NCBI GenBank assembly: GCA_001509375.1
Contig: LGFT01000027.1
Span: 1 to 33,908 of the forward strand
Source: Methanothrix harundinacea
Lineage (GTDB): Archaea > Halobacteriota > Methanosarcinia > Methanotrichales > Methanotrichaceae
Length of the DNA stretch: 33,908 nucleotides
Direction: 5' to 3'
The notes below the pieces were generated by a model. That model was not told the origin of the DNA. It searched no databases and saw only the letters and a list, made by a program, of their open reading frames with translations. Positions 21,353 to 29,667 of this stretch are shown here, in pieces. Each line of letters begins with the position of its first letter. The stretch's first letter is position 1. The position numbers were made by a program, and so were the translations under genes.

Positions 21353-23281
21353 CTAAACCTCGTCCCTCTTCTGCCTCTTCGCCCCACCCATCACGTCCTC
21401 TGACCAGGCCCTCATCACCTCTCCGACGGACCAGGCCTGAGAGATGCAGCCTTCGGGTCGGTAGGGCTCGTCGCCGTCGAAGACCTCGCAGATCGTCCCC
21501 ACGCCGATCTGGCCTTCGAGGTCCATGAGAGGCCTCAAGAGCTCCCTGGCCTCATCCCTCTCTTTTTTCGAGCCGTGGCTCGACTTCATGCGGGCGGTCG
21601 TGTAGGGACCGATCAGCCAGGGCCAGATCGTCCCCTGGTGGTAGGCCCGGTCCCTCTCTGCGGGTCCTCCCTCGTACCGTCCTACGTAGGCAGGATCCTT
21701 CGGCGAGAGGGTTCTCAGGCCGTAGGGGGTGAGAAGCTCTTCGGTGGCCAGATCGACGATGCCTCGGATCTGGTCGCCGTCGAGGGGGGTGAAGGGGAGA
21801 GATGCCGCTATCACCTGGTTCGGCCTGACAGAGGCGTCCTTCTCGTCGATAAGATCGAAGAGGCATCCTGAATCGGGATTCCAGAATTTATGGTAGCTTT
21901 CTCCGACCTTCTCTGCGAGCTCGCCGTCCCAATCCTCGCCGAGATCCTGGGAGAAGACCTCCATGACCTTCAGAGCGTTGTACCATAGGGCGTTGATCTC
22001 GCAGGCTTTCCCGGCCCGAGGGGTAACGAACTCGCCACCCACCTTGGCGTCCATCCAGGTGAGGCCGGGCTTTGATGCGATCAGACCGTCCTCGTCTGAA
22101 AAAGAACCAGGCGTCTCCCGGGAGTATCGTTCGACGATCGCTCGCATGGCTGGATAGAGCTCCCTCACGAGCCCAGCGTCTCTGGAGTAAGAACAGTACT
22201 TGTGGACTGACCAGAAGAACCAGAGGGCAGCGTCGATGGTGTTGTACCCCTTGGCCCCGAAGTCGTTGGGGAGGAGGCCGTCTTTCATCGCCCCGGCGAA
22301 GGTGGCCAGGACGGCTCGAGCGTCGTCGAAACGGCGGGTGGTGAGGAGAAGGCCCGGAAGTGAGATCATGGCGTCCCTCCCCCAGTCGTTGAACCAGTGG
22401 TAGCCTGCGATGATGCTCTTTCCATCGCCCCTCCGCACCAGGAACTGGTCGGCTCTGGTCGCAAGTCTTCTGAACCTTGGGTCACGTTTCTTGTTTCCCT
22501 CAAGGCGTTTGATCCTCTCCTCCTCCCGGATAATGAGCTCCTCCGCGCCCTCTGGCGAGTCCCTCTCGATTGATGCGACTATGTTGAAGGAGAGGCGACC
22601 GTCTACCTGGACCTCGAACCGGCCGGGTGAAAAGGCGTCCTCCCTCCAAGCGAGGCCCCGCTGCCTTTCGGCCTCGTACTCCAGATTGTTGAACCAGAGC
22701 CCCTCTCTTACGTAGCGGGCCCTATCGGAGACGAGGACGAAGTCGCACCACGAACGGAGTCGAACGCCGCTTCCTCCCCCCTCCAAATCCATTCTCTCCT
22801 GGTCCATAGGAGGAGAGCGAGATGCTACATGAAAGCTCCTGCAGTTGACGAGGGGGACCACCTTGAAGAGGCATGACCCCTCGATATCGTATCTGACGAC
22901 CGTGGTGTTCTCGCCGTGGGCCATGAAGACCTTCTTCTCGACGGAGGTGCCGTCCTCGGTCCGATAGAGGAAGGTCGGAATTGGGTCCTGCCGGAACTCT
23001 TCAAGGTGGCGGAATCCCTGGGGATATAAGGTGCCTGGGTACTGATGGCAGGCCAGATTGTAGCGGCCCGATTCGGAGGTCAGCTCCTCGTCCAGGGACG
23101 AGAGGAGGAGCGTCCTCTCCGTGGGTGGGTCCAGAGCTGCCACCAAGAGGCCGTGATAGGACCTGATGTTAGTCCCCAGGATCGTCGATGAGGCGTAGCC
23201 TCCGATGCCATTAGTGATCAGCCATTCGCGCTCTGTCCCCTCTTGATAGCTCTTCGGGTGAAAACTCAGATCAGGGGTCAT
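21353..23281 (-). CDS. Amylo-alpha-1,6-glucosidase (glycogen debranching enzyme, GH133-type)
   Basis: The 642-residue enzyme matches archaeal/bacterial type glycogen debranching proteins. The N-terminal beta-rich domain contains EWLITNGIGGYASSTILGTNIRSYHGLLVAA, and the (alpha/alpha)6 domain contains YHWFNDWGRDAMISLPGLLLTTRRFDDARAVLATFAG, LPNDFG...YNTIDAALWFFWSV, SKPGLTWMDAK, PRAGKACEINALWYNALKVM and a final YHQGTIWPWLIGPY. It cleaves alpha-1,6 branch points in stored glycogen. The gene starts inside the GH57 stop codon (four-base overlap ATGA), so the two are translationally coupled. The C-terminus is slightly extended and basic. No signal peptide is present, indicating intracellular storage-glucan metabolism. 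Confidence 0.93.
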   Translation of the reverse strand: MTPDLSFHPKSYQEGTEREWLITNGIGGYASSTILGTNIRSYHGLLVAALDPPTERTLLLSSLDEELTSESGRYNLACHQYPGTLYPQGFRHLEEFRQDPIPTFLYRTEDGTSVEKKVFMAHGENTTVVRYDIEGSCLFKVVPLVNCRSFHVASRSPPMDQERMDLEGGGSGVRLRSWCDFVLVSDRARYVREGLWFNNLEYEAERQRGLAWREDAFSPGRFEVQVDGRLSFNIVASIERDSPEGAEELIIREEERIKRLEGNKKRDPRFRRLATRADQFLVRRGDGKSIIAGYHWFNDWGRDAMISLPGLLLTTRRFDDARAVLATFAGAMKDGLLPNDFGAKGYNTIDAALWFFWSVHKYCSYSRDAGLVRELYPAMRAIVERYSRETPGSFSDEDGLIASKPGLTWMDAKVGGEFVTPRAGKACEINALWYNALKVMEVFSQDLGEDWDGELAEKVGESYHKFWNPDSGCLFDLIDEKDASVRPNQVIAASLPFTPLDGDQIRGIVDLATEELLTPYGLRTLSPKDPAYVGRYEGGPAERDRAYHQGTIWPWLIGPYTTARMKSSHGSKKERDEARELLRPLMDLEGQIGVGTICEVFDGDEPYRPEGCISQAWSVGEVMRAWSEDVMGGAKRQKRDEV

Positions 23282-24822
23282 ATCTTCTTCCTCCCGCTTT
23301 TTGGTTCGATCTTCTTCTGGCCTCGACCCGTATCCGTCCCCGATTCGGCCGTGCTCGCAGCCATCCCCACCGCCTCCAGAAGGGCCGCTCTCAAGCCCTC
23401 TCCCCGGAGCCCTTTCACCCCTTCGAGCCTCTTGGCCAGGTCGACATCGCCGAGGCTCCCCCTCGCCCAGTCCGAGAGATCCCCCCTCCTCGCGTGGTAT
23501 TCGAGGGAGTCGATATTTGCCTTCTCTAGAGCCCCCATGAGGCTTCTCCGCCCCCAGGCGGCATCGCCCGTGAACTGGCCTATCCCGGTAGAGAATAGAA
23601 AGGGGTCGTCGGCGGCGTCGACCCAGGACTTCACCCGGAATTGGAGGTCGGAGAGGACGGAGAAGAGAGTTACGGCGGCGTCATATGGGCTGCCGTAAGG
23701 GCTGAAGTAGTTGTGAACCTCGCCGGGGGCACCGCCGTGGGTGAAGGCGTAGTAGAGGTGATCGGATAGTCCCAGGGTCCTCCAGATCTCCAGAAGCCGC
23801 CGGTCGACACCCTCCTTGATGGGGCCCTCAAGCCTCTTGTGGTAGGTGTAGCAGGCCCACTGGAGGGTGTTTCCCAGCCAGCAGCTGGTATCTCTTTCGA
23901 TGTCGGCCCAGGAGGTGGTGACCGGAACGTTTACGGTCCCTATGGGCGGGTTATTCTCCACCACCTCGCTGGGGGTGGCGAACCTCAGGTGCTCCCACTT
24001 CAAGATCTCGCTGGGGAGGAATTTCAGAAATTCGAAGATTCCAGTGTCGGTCCACTGGTGCTCGCCGAAGGTCTCGTAGTCGCAGAAGATGTTGACGCAA
24101 TCTCCGGGCTTTGCGGCGATCCATGAGGCGTACTTCTCGGCGGTGAGGGGATACTCGTTCCACCATCGAGCCGAGAACCGAAATCCCATGTCGTCGGTGA
24201 TCTGGTAGTCCCTGAGGAGAAGAGAAATCCTCTCGCACCCCTGGGGCCGATAGACGTGGTTTGGAGGGGCTACCACCCCCTCGGCGAAGATCCCATCGTA
24301 GCCCATCCCCTCGACGATCCTCGCGATCCTGTCGTCGTAGAGGAGCTCTGTATTCTCGAAGATCCGGGGCCTGACGCCGAAGCTGTCCCATATCCTCTCC
24401 CGGTGCATCTTAACCTGCTCGGAAAACTCCCTTCCGTCCTCGTAGAGGCTGGCGAGGGAATGGTGGTAGGTCTGCTCCAAAACCTCCACCATCCCGGTGT
24501 CCACGAGCCGGGCGAAGGATTCCAGGACCTCGGGGTTGTATCTCTCGCACTGGTCGAGAAAGACCCCCGAGAAGCTATAGGCCGTCTTGAAGGGCCGCTC
24601 GGAGTCCTGGTAACGGCTTATCTTCTCGAGGATGATCTGGTTTGCTGGAAGGTAGCACTTCTCGGATACCCGTTCGAATATTCTCCGGTTCTCCGGGTCG
24701 TCGAAGTAGAAGTCGAAGATTTGGTCGGGTTCGACCCTCCTCATCGGCGAGCCGTCCCAGAAGAAGTCCTTTCGGAGCCTCAGAGGCTGGTGGACCTCAA
24801 AACACAGGGAGACGTCGGTCAT
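23278..24822 (-). CDS. GH57 alpha-amylase-type glycoside hydrolase
   Basis: The 514-residue intracellular family-57 enzyme has H11-Q-P in VCFEVHQPLR-like context (motif 1), HHSLASLYED (motif 2 region), the nucleophile motif RIFENTELLYDD (Glu159, motif 3) and the acid/base motif FCDYETFGEHQW (Asp248, motif 4). The closest pattern I know is the methanogen alpha-amylase type (NTEL-x-Y instead of the common F-R-x-x-E). It would hydrolyse or rearrange alpha-1,4-glucan. Its C-terminal 20 residues are low complexity. The start ATG 24822 follows GGTGAGGCCTC. It is first in an operon with the debranching enzyme. Confidence 0.92.
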   Translation of the reverse strand: MTDVSLCFEVHQPLRLRKDFFWDGSPMRRVEPDQIFDFYFDDPENRRIFERVSEKCYLPANQIILEKISRYQDSERPFKTAYSFSGVFLDQCERYNPEVLESFARLVDTGMVEVLEQTYHHSLASLYEDGREFSEQVKMHRERIWDSFGVRPRIFENTELLYDDRIARIVEGMGYDGIFAEGVVAPPNHVYRPQGCERISLLLRDYQITDDMGFRFSARWWNEYPLTAEKYASWIAAKPGDCVNIFCDYETFGEHQWTDTGIFEFLKFLPSEILKWEHLRFATPSEVVENNPPIGTVNVPVTTSWADIERDTSCWLGNTLQWACYTYHKRLEGPIKEGVDRRLLEIWRTLGLSDHLYYAFTHGGAPGEVHNYFSPYGSPYDAAVTLFSVLSDLQFRVKSWVDAADDPFLFSTGIGQFTGDAAWGRRSLMGALEKANIDSLEYHARRGDLSDWARGSLGDVDLAKRLEGVKGLRGEGLRAALLEAVGMAASTAESGTDTGRGQKKIEPKSGRKKI

Positions 24823-24929
24823 GAGGCCTCACCGGGATCGATCGCATCTTCGGCGGCTTCGATGGAACCTCTGCCAGATCGGAGGGTGGGGGAGAATGGC
24901 ATAATGGTATATTCTCTATCAAGTCCAAT

Positions 24930-24941
24930 AAATATTTAATC
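24930..24941 (-). promoter_or_regulatory. TATA box of the GH57-debranching operon
   Basis: On the minus strand, ATTAAATATTTATT precedes the GH57 start by about 110 nt, implying a transcription start near 24910 and a leader of about 88 nt. I see no strong structure in that leader. Confidence 0.45.
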
Positions 24942-25008
24942 AACGCGGTGCAGACGCTTCTCGGCTCTCGAGTCACCCAGCGATCGCAAGGGTTTTCAAG
25001 AAGGATAG

Positions 25009-28000
25009 TTAGGGCGTATGACACCACCTATAATTCTCCCTGGGAACGTCGATCTCAAACCTCGCCCCCTTACCCTCCTCGCCAGTCTCGAAGATGGTCA
25101 TGCCGGTGATCCCCAAAATCTCCCGGCTGAGGAAGAGGCCGTAGCCGGTATGCCTCCCGAAGGCCTGGTCGAAGATCCGACCCTTCATCTCCGCCGCTAT
25201 TCCCAATCCATCGTCCTCGACAACTATAACGCCTCCACCTCCGTCTTTGCCCCGTCCCTCTTCTCCCACCACCCCTCTCTCAACGAAGGAAACCCGGATC
25301 TTGGTGACGCCCCCACCGTGCCTCGTGGCATTCTCCAGAAGGTTGCTGAAGACCTTCTCCAGCAACGGGTCGGCGAAGACCTCCACAGGTCCCGTGGATA
25401 TCTCGACCTCGATCCCAGCACCTTTTCCCCTCGCGACTCTGATCCCCTCGGCCCCATCCTCAACCGCGAACGCTACGCCGCCCGGGCCTTTGGCGACGAC
25501 CAGGGGGACGGCCTCCGCCGCCCGGCCGACCACCTCTTCGAGGGGCTGCCATTCGGGAGACTTCACCCCCATGTCCTGATAGTCCCGGGTGAATGCGACC
25601 TGTCTATTGATAGTCTCCGTCAGCTCCAGGACCCCATCGATGTACCTTCTCATGGGAGGGTCCTCAGGAAGGATCTCGCTCAAGAGGAGGGCGTACCCCG
25701 CAAGCCCCGTGATCTGGTTCTGGATGTCGTGCCTGGTGACGCTGCTGAGGAGGTTCAGCTTCCTGTTCGCCTCCTTCAGAGCCTCCTGGTACTGACGGAT
25801 CTCTGTGATGTCCTGGGTGATCCCCGCCATCCTGAGGGGGCGGCCCGCCTCGTCCCTCTCCATAACCTCGCCCCGGTCTTGGACCCATATCCACCGGCCA
25901 TCACTTTGCTTCAGCCGATATTCGGTCATGTAGTTTTTGGTCTTTCCATCGAAGTGATCCCGACGGGCCGCCATCACCTTCTCGAGGTCGTCGGGATGTA
26001 TTATCCTCACCTGATCCCAAACGTGGCCGGCGAGCGAAGCCTCCGGGCATCCGAGTATCTCGAGGAGCCGCCTATTTCGTACCACCCCTCCCGTCGCCAA
26101 GTTCCAGTCCCAGATCCCCAGGTTCGCCCCCTCGATGACGAGCTTCATCCTCTCCTCGTTCTCCTGGAGCGCCATCTCCGTCTCTTTGATCTCGGTGACG
26201 TCGCGGATCGACTCGATCGCCCCCACGGTCTCGCCATCTCCGTCGAAGAGGGGTGAGGCCGTCCCCCAGACGTAGAACCCCTTTCCGGTCCGGGGTGGGA
26301 TCACATAGGCCTCGGCGAAGAGGGTCTCCCCCTCCCTCTTGACGTGATGGTAGTGGGACTCCAGCTCCTCGTCCCGGGAGAAGATCATATCGATGAGGAT
26401 CGGCCTCTTCATCCCGTAGAAGACCTCGCCGTAGGCGTAATCCCCCTCGCCAACGATCTCCTCCTTGGAGACCCCCGTCATCTCCTCGATCGCCCGATTC
26501 CAGGCTATCACCTTCCTCTCCTGGTCTATGACAAAGGTCGGATCCGGGAGAAAATCGATGATGTCAAGAAGCTGCTTGGTGGCCTGGATCAGCTTTTCCT
26601 CCACCCGCTTTCTATCGGTGATGTCCTGGCCCTGAATTATGGTGGCCATCAGCGTTCTATCCTTCTCGCAATAGATGTTGGCCGAGTTCCAGAGGACGAT
26701 CCTCTCGCCCCCGTTTTTGCACCGGATGGGTATCTCCACCGAGTCCCAGCACTCGCCTCTCAGGGTATAAGCGATCTCGCTGATGGCTTCCTCCCGCCCT
26801 TCGTCCGGAAGGAGGACCGAAGCCTCCTGGCCGATCATCTCCTCGGCGGAATAGCCCGTAAGCCGCTCAAAGGCCCTGTTGAAGCGTATTATCTTCATAT
26901 TCGGTCCCCAGACGGTTATGGGAGCGTTGGCGTAGTGGAGGAGGTTGTCCATGTAGTCCCGGGTCTCCCGCAAAGCCATCTCGGCAATCTTCCTTTCGGT
27001 GACGTCTCTGATCGATTCTATGGCTCCGACGATCTGTCCCTGGTCGTCGAACAGCGGCGATGCTGTCGCCCAGACGTAGCCCCCCTTTCCCCCGTAGAGC
27101 GACGGCACATAGACCTCGGCGAAGATAGCATCCCCTTTCCTGCCGAGGCGGCTGTAACTCCCCTCCATCTCGCCATCAGCGGAGAAGATCGAGTCGATCA
27201 GAATGGGCCTGTTAAACCCGTAGAAGGCCTCTATATAGGATGAAACGCTCCTCCCCATGACTTCATCTTTTTGAACGCCCGTCATCTCCTCGATCGCCCG
27301 ATTCCAGGCGATGACCTTCCTCTCTTGGTCGATGACAAATGTGGCGTCGGGGAGAAAGTCGATTATCTCCTGAAGCTGCTTGTGAGCGCGGCGGAGGCCT
27401 TCATCCATCCTCTTCTGCTCTGTTATATCGGAGAATATCGTCGCAAACTCTCCCTTACCTATGGAGAAGGCGGATATGCTGAAATATCTGTCATTTGACG
27501 GGAAATATCCCTCAAACTTCGCGGGAGATCCCGTCTCGTCCACTTTCAAGTATATATCCAGAAAAGGGACAATTTTGGAGCGAAAAATTTCGCTTGCACT
27601 CTTTCCGATCGCTTCTTCTGGCTTCAGGTCCGCGATCAGCTTTATTTTGGGGTTTGCGTCTCTTATGATGTAATCATGGGGCTTCTCCTCCCCATCGCGG
27701 ACGAATTCGTAGAGTATGAACCCCTCATTCATGTTCTCAAAGAGGGCCTTGTACTTCTCCTCGCTTTCCAGAACGGCTCTCTTGGTCTTCTGCCGTTCGG
27801 CCGCCTGCCGGATCTGGTGGGTAAGTTCTGCGTAGAGGACTTGGGGGTTTGAGTCTTTTTGGAGGTAGTAGTCGGCTCCGTGGTTGAGGGCCTCGATCAC
27901 CACCTCCTCTCTCCCTTTTCCCGTGAAGAGGATGAAGGGGACGTCATGATCCTGGCGTCGGACCCATTTCAGAAAAGATATGCCGTCCATCTCGGGCATC

Positions 28001-28164
28001 ACATAATCGGAGACTATCACGTCATAATGCCCATCTTTCAGCTTCACCATAGCCTCTTTCGCCGACTCGATGGCATCTACCCTTATATCTTGGGACCTCT
28101 CGAGGAAGATCTTCGCGATCTCAAGCATCGCGGGGTCGTCATCTACCATCAAAACTCGAATCAT
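25009..28164 (-). CDS. Hybrid REC-PAS(x5)-histidine kinase, soluble
   Basis: The 1051-residue signalling protein has no membrane segment. Domains are: a receiver (1-120; acidic residues 8-10, phosphoacceptor Asp53 in VSDYVMPEMDG, Thr81, Lys103); PAS 1 (about 135-250); PAS 2 (265-395); PAS 3 (400-517); PAS 4 (530-660); PAS 5 (668-790); a HisKA-type dimerisation region with LNLLSSVTRHDIQNQ (His812); and a HATPase domain near 900-1045 (LLENATRHGGG N-box, VEDDGLGI G1, GRHTGYGLFLSREIL G2). PAS 2 and PAS 4 are near-duplicates. The N-box and G-boxes are intact. An N-terminal receiver on a soluble sensor kinase suggests a relay from another kinase; partners are not in this window. It is one of many such proteins in methanogens. 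Confidence 0.93.
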   Translation of the reverse strand: MIRVLMVDDDPAMLEIAKIFLERSQDIRVDAIESAKEAMVKLKDGHYDVIVSDYVMPEMDGISFLKWVRRQDHDVPFILFTGKGREEVVIEALNHGADYYLQKDSNPQVLYAELTHQIRQAAERQKTKRAVLESEEKYKALFENMNEGFILYEFVRDGEEKPHDYIIRDANPKIKLIADLKPEEAIGKSASEIFRSKIVPFLDIYLKVDETGSPAKFEGYFPSNDRYFSISAFSIGKGEFATIFSDITEQKRMDEGLRRAHKQLQEIIDFLPDATFVIDQERKVIAWNRAIEEMTGVQKDEVMGRSVSSYIEAFYGFNRPILIDSIFSADGEMEGSYSRLGRKGDAIFAEVYVPSLYGGKGGYVWATASPLFDDQGQIVGAIESIRDVTERKIAEMALRETRDYMDNLLHYANAPITVWGPNMKIIRFNRAFERLTGYSAEEMIGQEASVLLPDEGREEAISEIAYTLRGECWDSVEIPIRCKNGGERIVLWNSANIYCEKDRTLMATIIQGQDITDRKRVEEKLIQATKQLLDIIDFLPDPTFVIDQERKVIAWNRAIEEMTGVSKEEIVGEGDYAYGEVFYGMKRPILIDMIFSRDEELESHYHHVKREGETLFAEAYVIPPRTGKGFYVWGTASPLFDGDGETVGAIESIRDVTEIKETEMALQENEERMKLVIEGANLGIWDWNLATGGVVRNRRLLEILGCPEASLAGHVWDQVRIIHPDDLEKVMAARRDHFDGKTKNYMTEYRLKQSDGRWIWVQDRGEVMERDEAGRPLRMAGITQDITEIRQYQEALKEANRKLNLLSSVTRHDIQNQITGLAGYALLLSEILPEDPPMRRYIDGVLELTETINRQVAFTRDYQDMGVKSPEWQPLEEVVGRAAEAVPLVVAKGPGGVAFAVEDGAEGIRVARGKGAGIEVEISTGPVEVFADPLLEKVFSNLLENATRHGGGVTKIRVSFVERGVVGEEGRGKDGGGGVIVVEDDGLGIAAEMKGRIFDQAFGRHTGYGLFLSREILGITGMTIFETGEEGKGARFEIDVPRENYRWCHTP

Positions 28165-28468
28165 GGGTCATCTCCAGCCAGTCTCAATCGCTCCAAGAAC
28201 GACGGGTTTAGATTAGAAGAATAGACATCTATGACTATAATGCCTTTCGGGCGATGTGAACGAATCATCGATTACTTCGAATACGCGTCGCCAACAGCTG
28301 CTGAAATCGTGGCCTATTGGCCGATGCCATTTCGAATTGGACCAAAAATATGGAAGCCTCAATACCCTGCAAGCAGAGGAGAGAATGGCAGATATTTCTT
28401 CCGACTACGACAACATATATTATTAACAATAGAAGCTTATCTCGTTCTTGTCTTTCGAGGTGAGAATT
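28165..28468. other. Divergent intergenic region, about 300 bases
   Basis: This lies between the histidine kinase (minus) and the propeller-repeat gene (plus). A TATA box for the plus-strand gene is at 28414-28424. A 102-codon plus-strand frame (28231-28539) overlaps it without any coding signs. I see no further gene or strong structure. Confidence 0.45.
28414..28424 (+). promoter_or_regulatory. TATA box of the secreted propeller protein gene
   Basis: CATATATTATT is about 26 nt before a presumed transcription start near 28445. GAGGTGA (28458-28464) then lies just before the ATG at 28469. Confidence 0.5.
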
Positions 28469-29632
28469 ATGTGGATGAGGCTAATGCTGGTGCTACCGTT
28501 GTTTGTTCTGTCTGCATCTTCGATTTGGGCTCAGCCTGAGGAGGAGTGGAATCAGACCTTCGGCGGGCCGGGTCACGAGGTGGGCGGGCCGATCTTGGCG
28601 ACTCAAGACGGCGGCTATGTCCTGACGGGGATGACTGAATCTTACGGCGCCGGAAACGGCGATCTCTGGCTGCTCAAATTGGATCGCGACGGCGGTAAAG
28701 TCTGGGACCAGACCTTCGGCGGCAGGGGCGTTGACGTGGGGGAGTCGGTCTTGGAGACGGAGGACGGTGGCCTCGTCGTCGGCGGATACACCACCTCCTT
28801 CGGTGCCGGAGGCAAAGACGCCTGGCTTTTGAAGACGGGATCTGACGGGAACGAAGAATGGGATGAAACCTTTGGTGGGTCCGAAGACGACGCCGCCTGG
28901 TCTGTGGTGGAGGCGGAGGATGGAGGCTACATCCTCCTGGGATACACCGAGTCTTACGGTATAGGAAAATTCGACGTCTGGCTTTTGAAGACCGACGCCG
29001 AGGGCGTTGAGGAGTGGAATCGGACCTTCGGCGGGCCGAGCGATGACGAAGGTATGGCCGTCAGAGTGACAAACGATGGCGGTTTCATCATCGCAGGCAG
29101 GACCGACTCTTACGGCGTCGGGGGGTTTGACGCATGGCTGATAAAGGCCGATGCCGAGGGGAATGAAATTTGGACGAGGACCTTTGGAGGGGCGAAGCAG
29201 GACTGCATCTGCTCGATACAAGAAACGGATGACGGATACATAGCGGCAGGTTTTACGGACTCCTTTGGGTCCGGAAAGTACGATGTCTGGCTCTTGAGGA
29301 CCGACTCGGAAGGGGTTGAGCTCTGGAATCGGACCTTTGGGATATCAGCGGGGGATTTTGGAAGCTCGGTGGTGCCGACGGAAGATGGTGGCTTCATAGT
29401 CACGGGCTGGACCAGTCGGGACGGGACCAGGACCAGCCCCGAAGACGCGCTGCTGATAAATACCGATTCTGAGGGCTGCGTGGAGTGGATGACTCTCCTC
29501 GGAGGTGACGGGACCCAGAGCGGCGTTTCAGTCCTCCTGGCCGAAGATGGCGGCATCGTCGTATCGGGGTTTTCCAACCGGGGCGGTGCAGGCGGTTTCG
29601 ATCTCTGGATAACGAAATTGAGGAACGGCTGA
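28469..29632 (+). CDS. Secreted seven-repeat propeller-like surface protein
   Basis: The product has 387 residues. ATG 28469 is chosen because GAGGTGA lies five bases upstream and a signal peptide (MWMRLMLVLPLFVLSASSIWAQ) starts there; the longer TTG frame at 28448 has neither. The mature protein is seven tandem units of about 50 residues, each with the pattern T-F-G-G-x-x-x-D-x-x-x-x-V-x-x-x-x-D-G-G-Y-(I/V)-x-x-G-x-T-x-S-x-G-x-G-x-x-D-x-W-L-L-K-T-D-x-x-G-x-x-x-W. The seventh is degenerate. Seven such units suit a seven-bladed propeller, and similar proteins occur on Methanosarcinales cell surfaces. A closely related, membrane-anchored gene lies tail-to-tail immediately after it. Confidence 0.8.
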   Translation: MWMRLMLVLPLFVLSASSIWAQPEEEWNQTFGGPGHEVGGPILATQDGGYVLTGMTESYGAGNGDLWLLKLDRDGGKVWDQTFGGRGVDVGESVLETEDGGLVVGGYTTSFGAGGKDAWLLKTGSDGNEEWDETFGGSEDDAAWSVVEAEDGGYILLGYTESYGIGKFDVWLLKTDAEGVEEWNRTFGGPSDDEGMAVRVTNDGGFIIAGRTDSYGVGGFDAWLIKADAEGNEIWTRTFGGAKQDCICSIQETDDGYIAAGFTDSFGSGKYDVWLLRTDSEGVELWNRTFGISAGDFGSSVVPTEDGGFIVTGWTSRDGTRTSPEDALLINTDSEGCVEWMTLLGGDGTQSGVSVLLAEDGGIVVSGFSNRGGAGGFDLWITKLRNG

Positions 29633-29667
29633 TGGAACCCGATCTTAACGAAGATCTTCAAAATCTC

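Noticed and set aside
25018-27243. Long plus-strand frames of 412 and 299 codons
   Set aside because: They lie entirely antisense to the intact histidine kinase gene, whose REC, PAS and kinase motifs are unmistakable; the frames show no family resemblance and are a by-product of GC-rich codon use.
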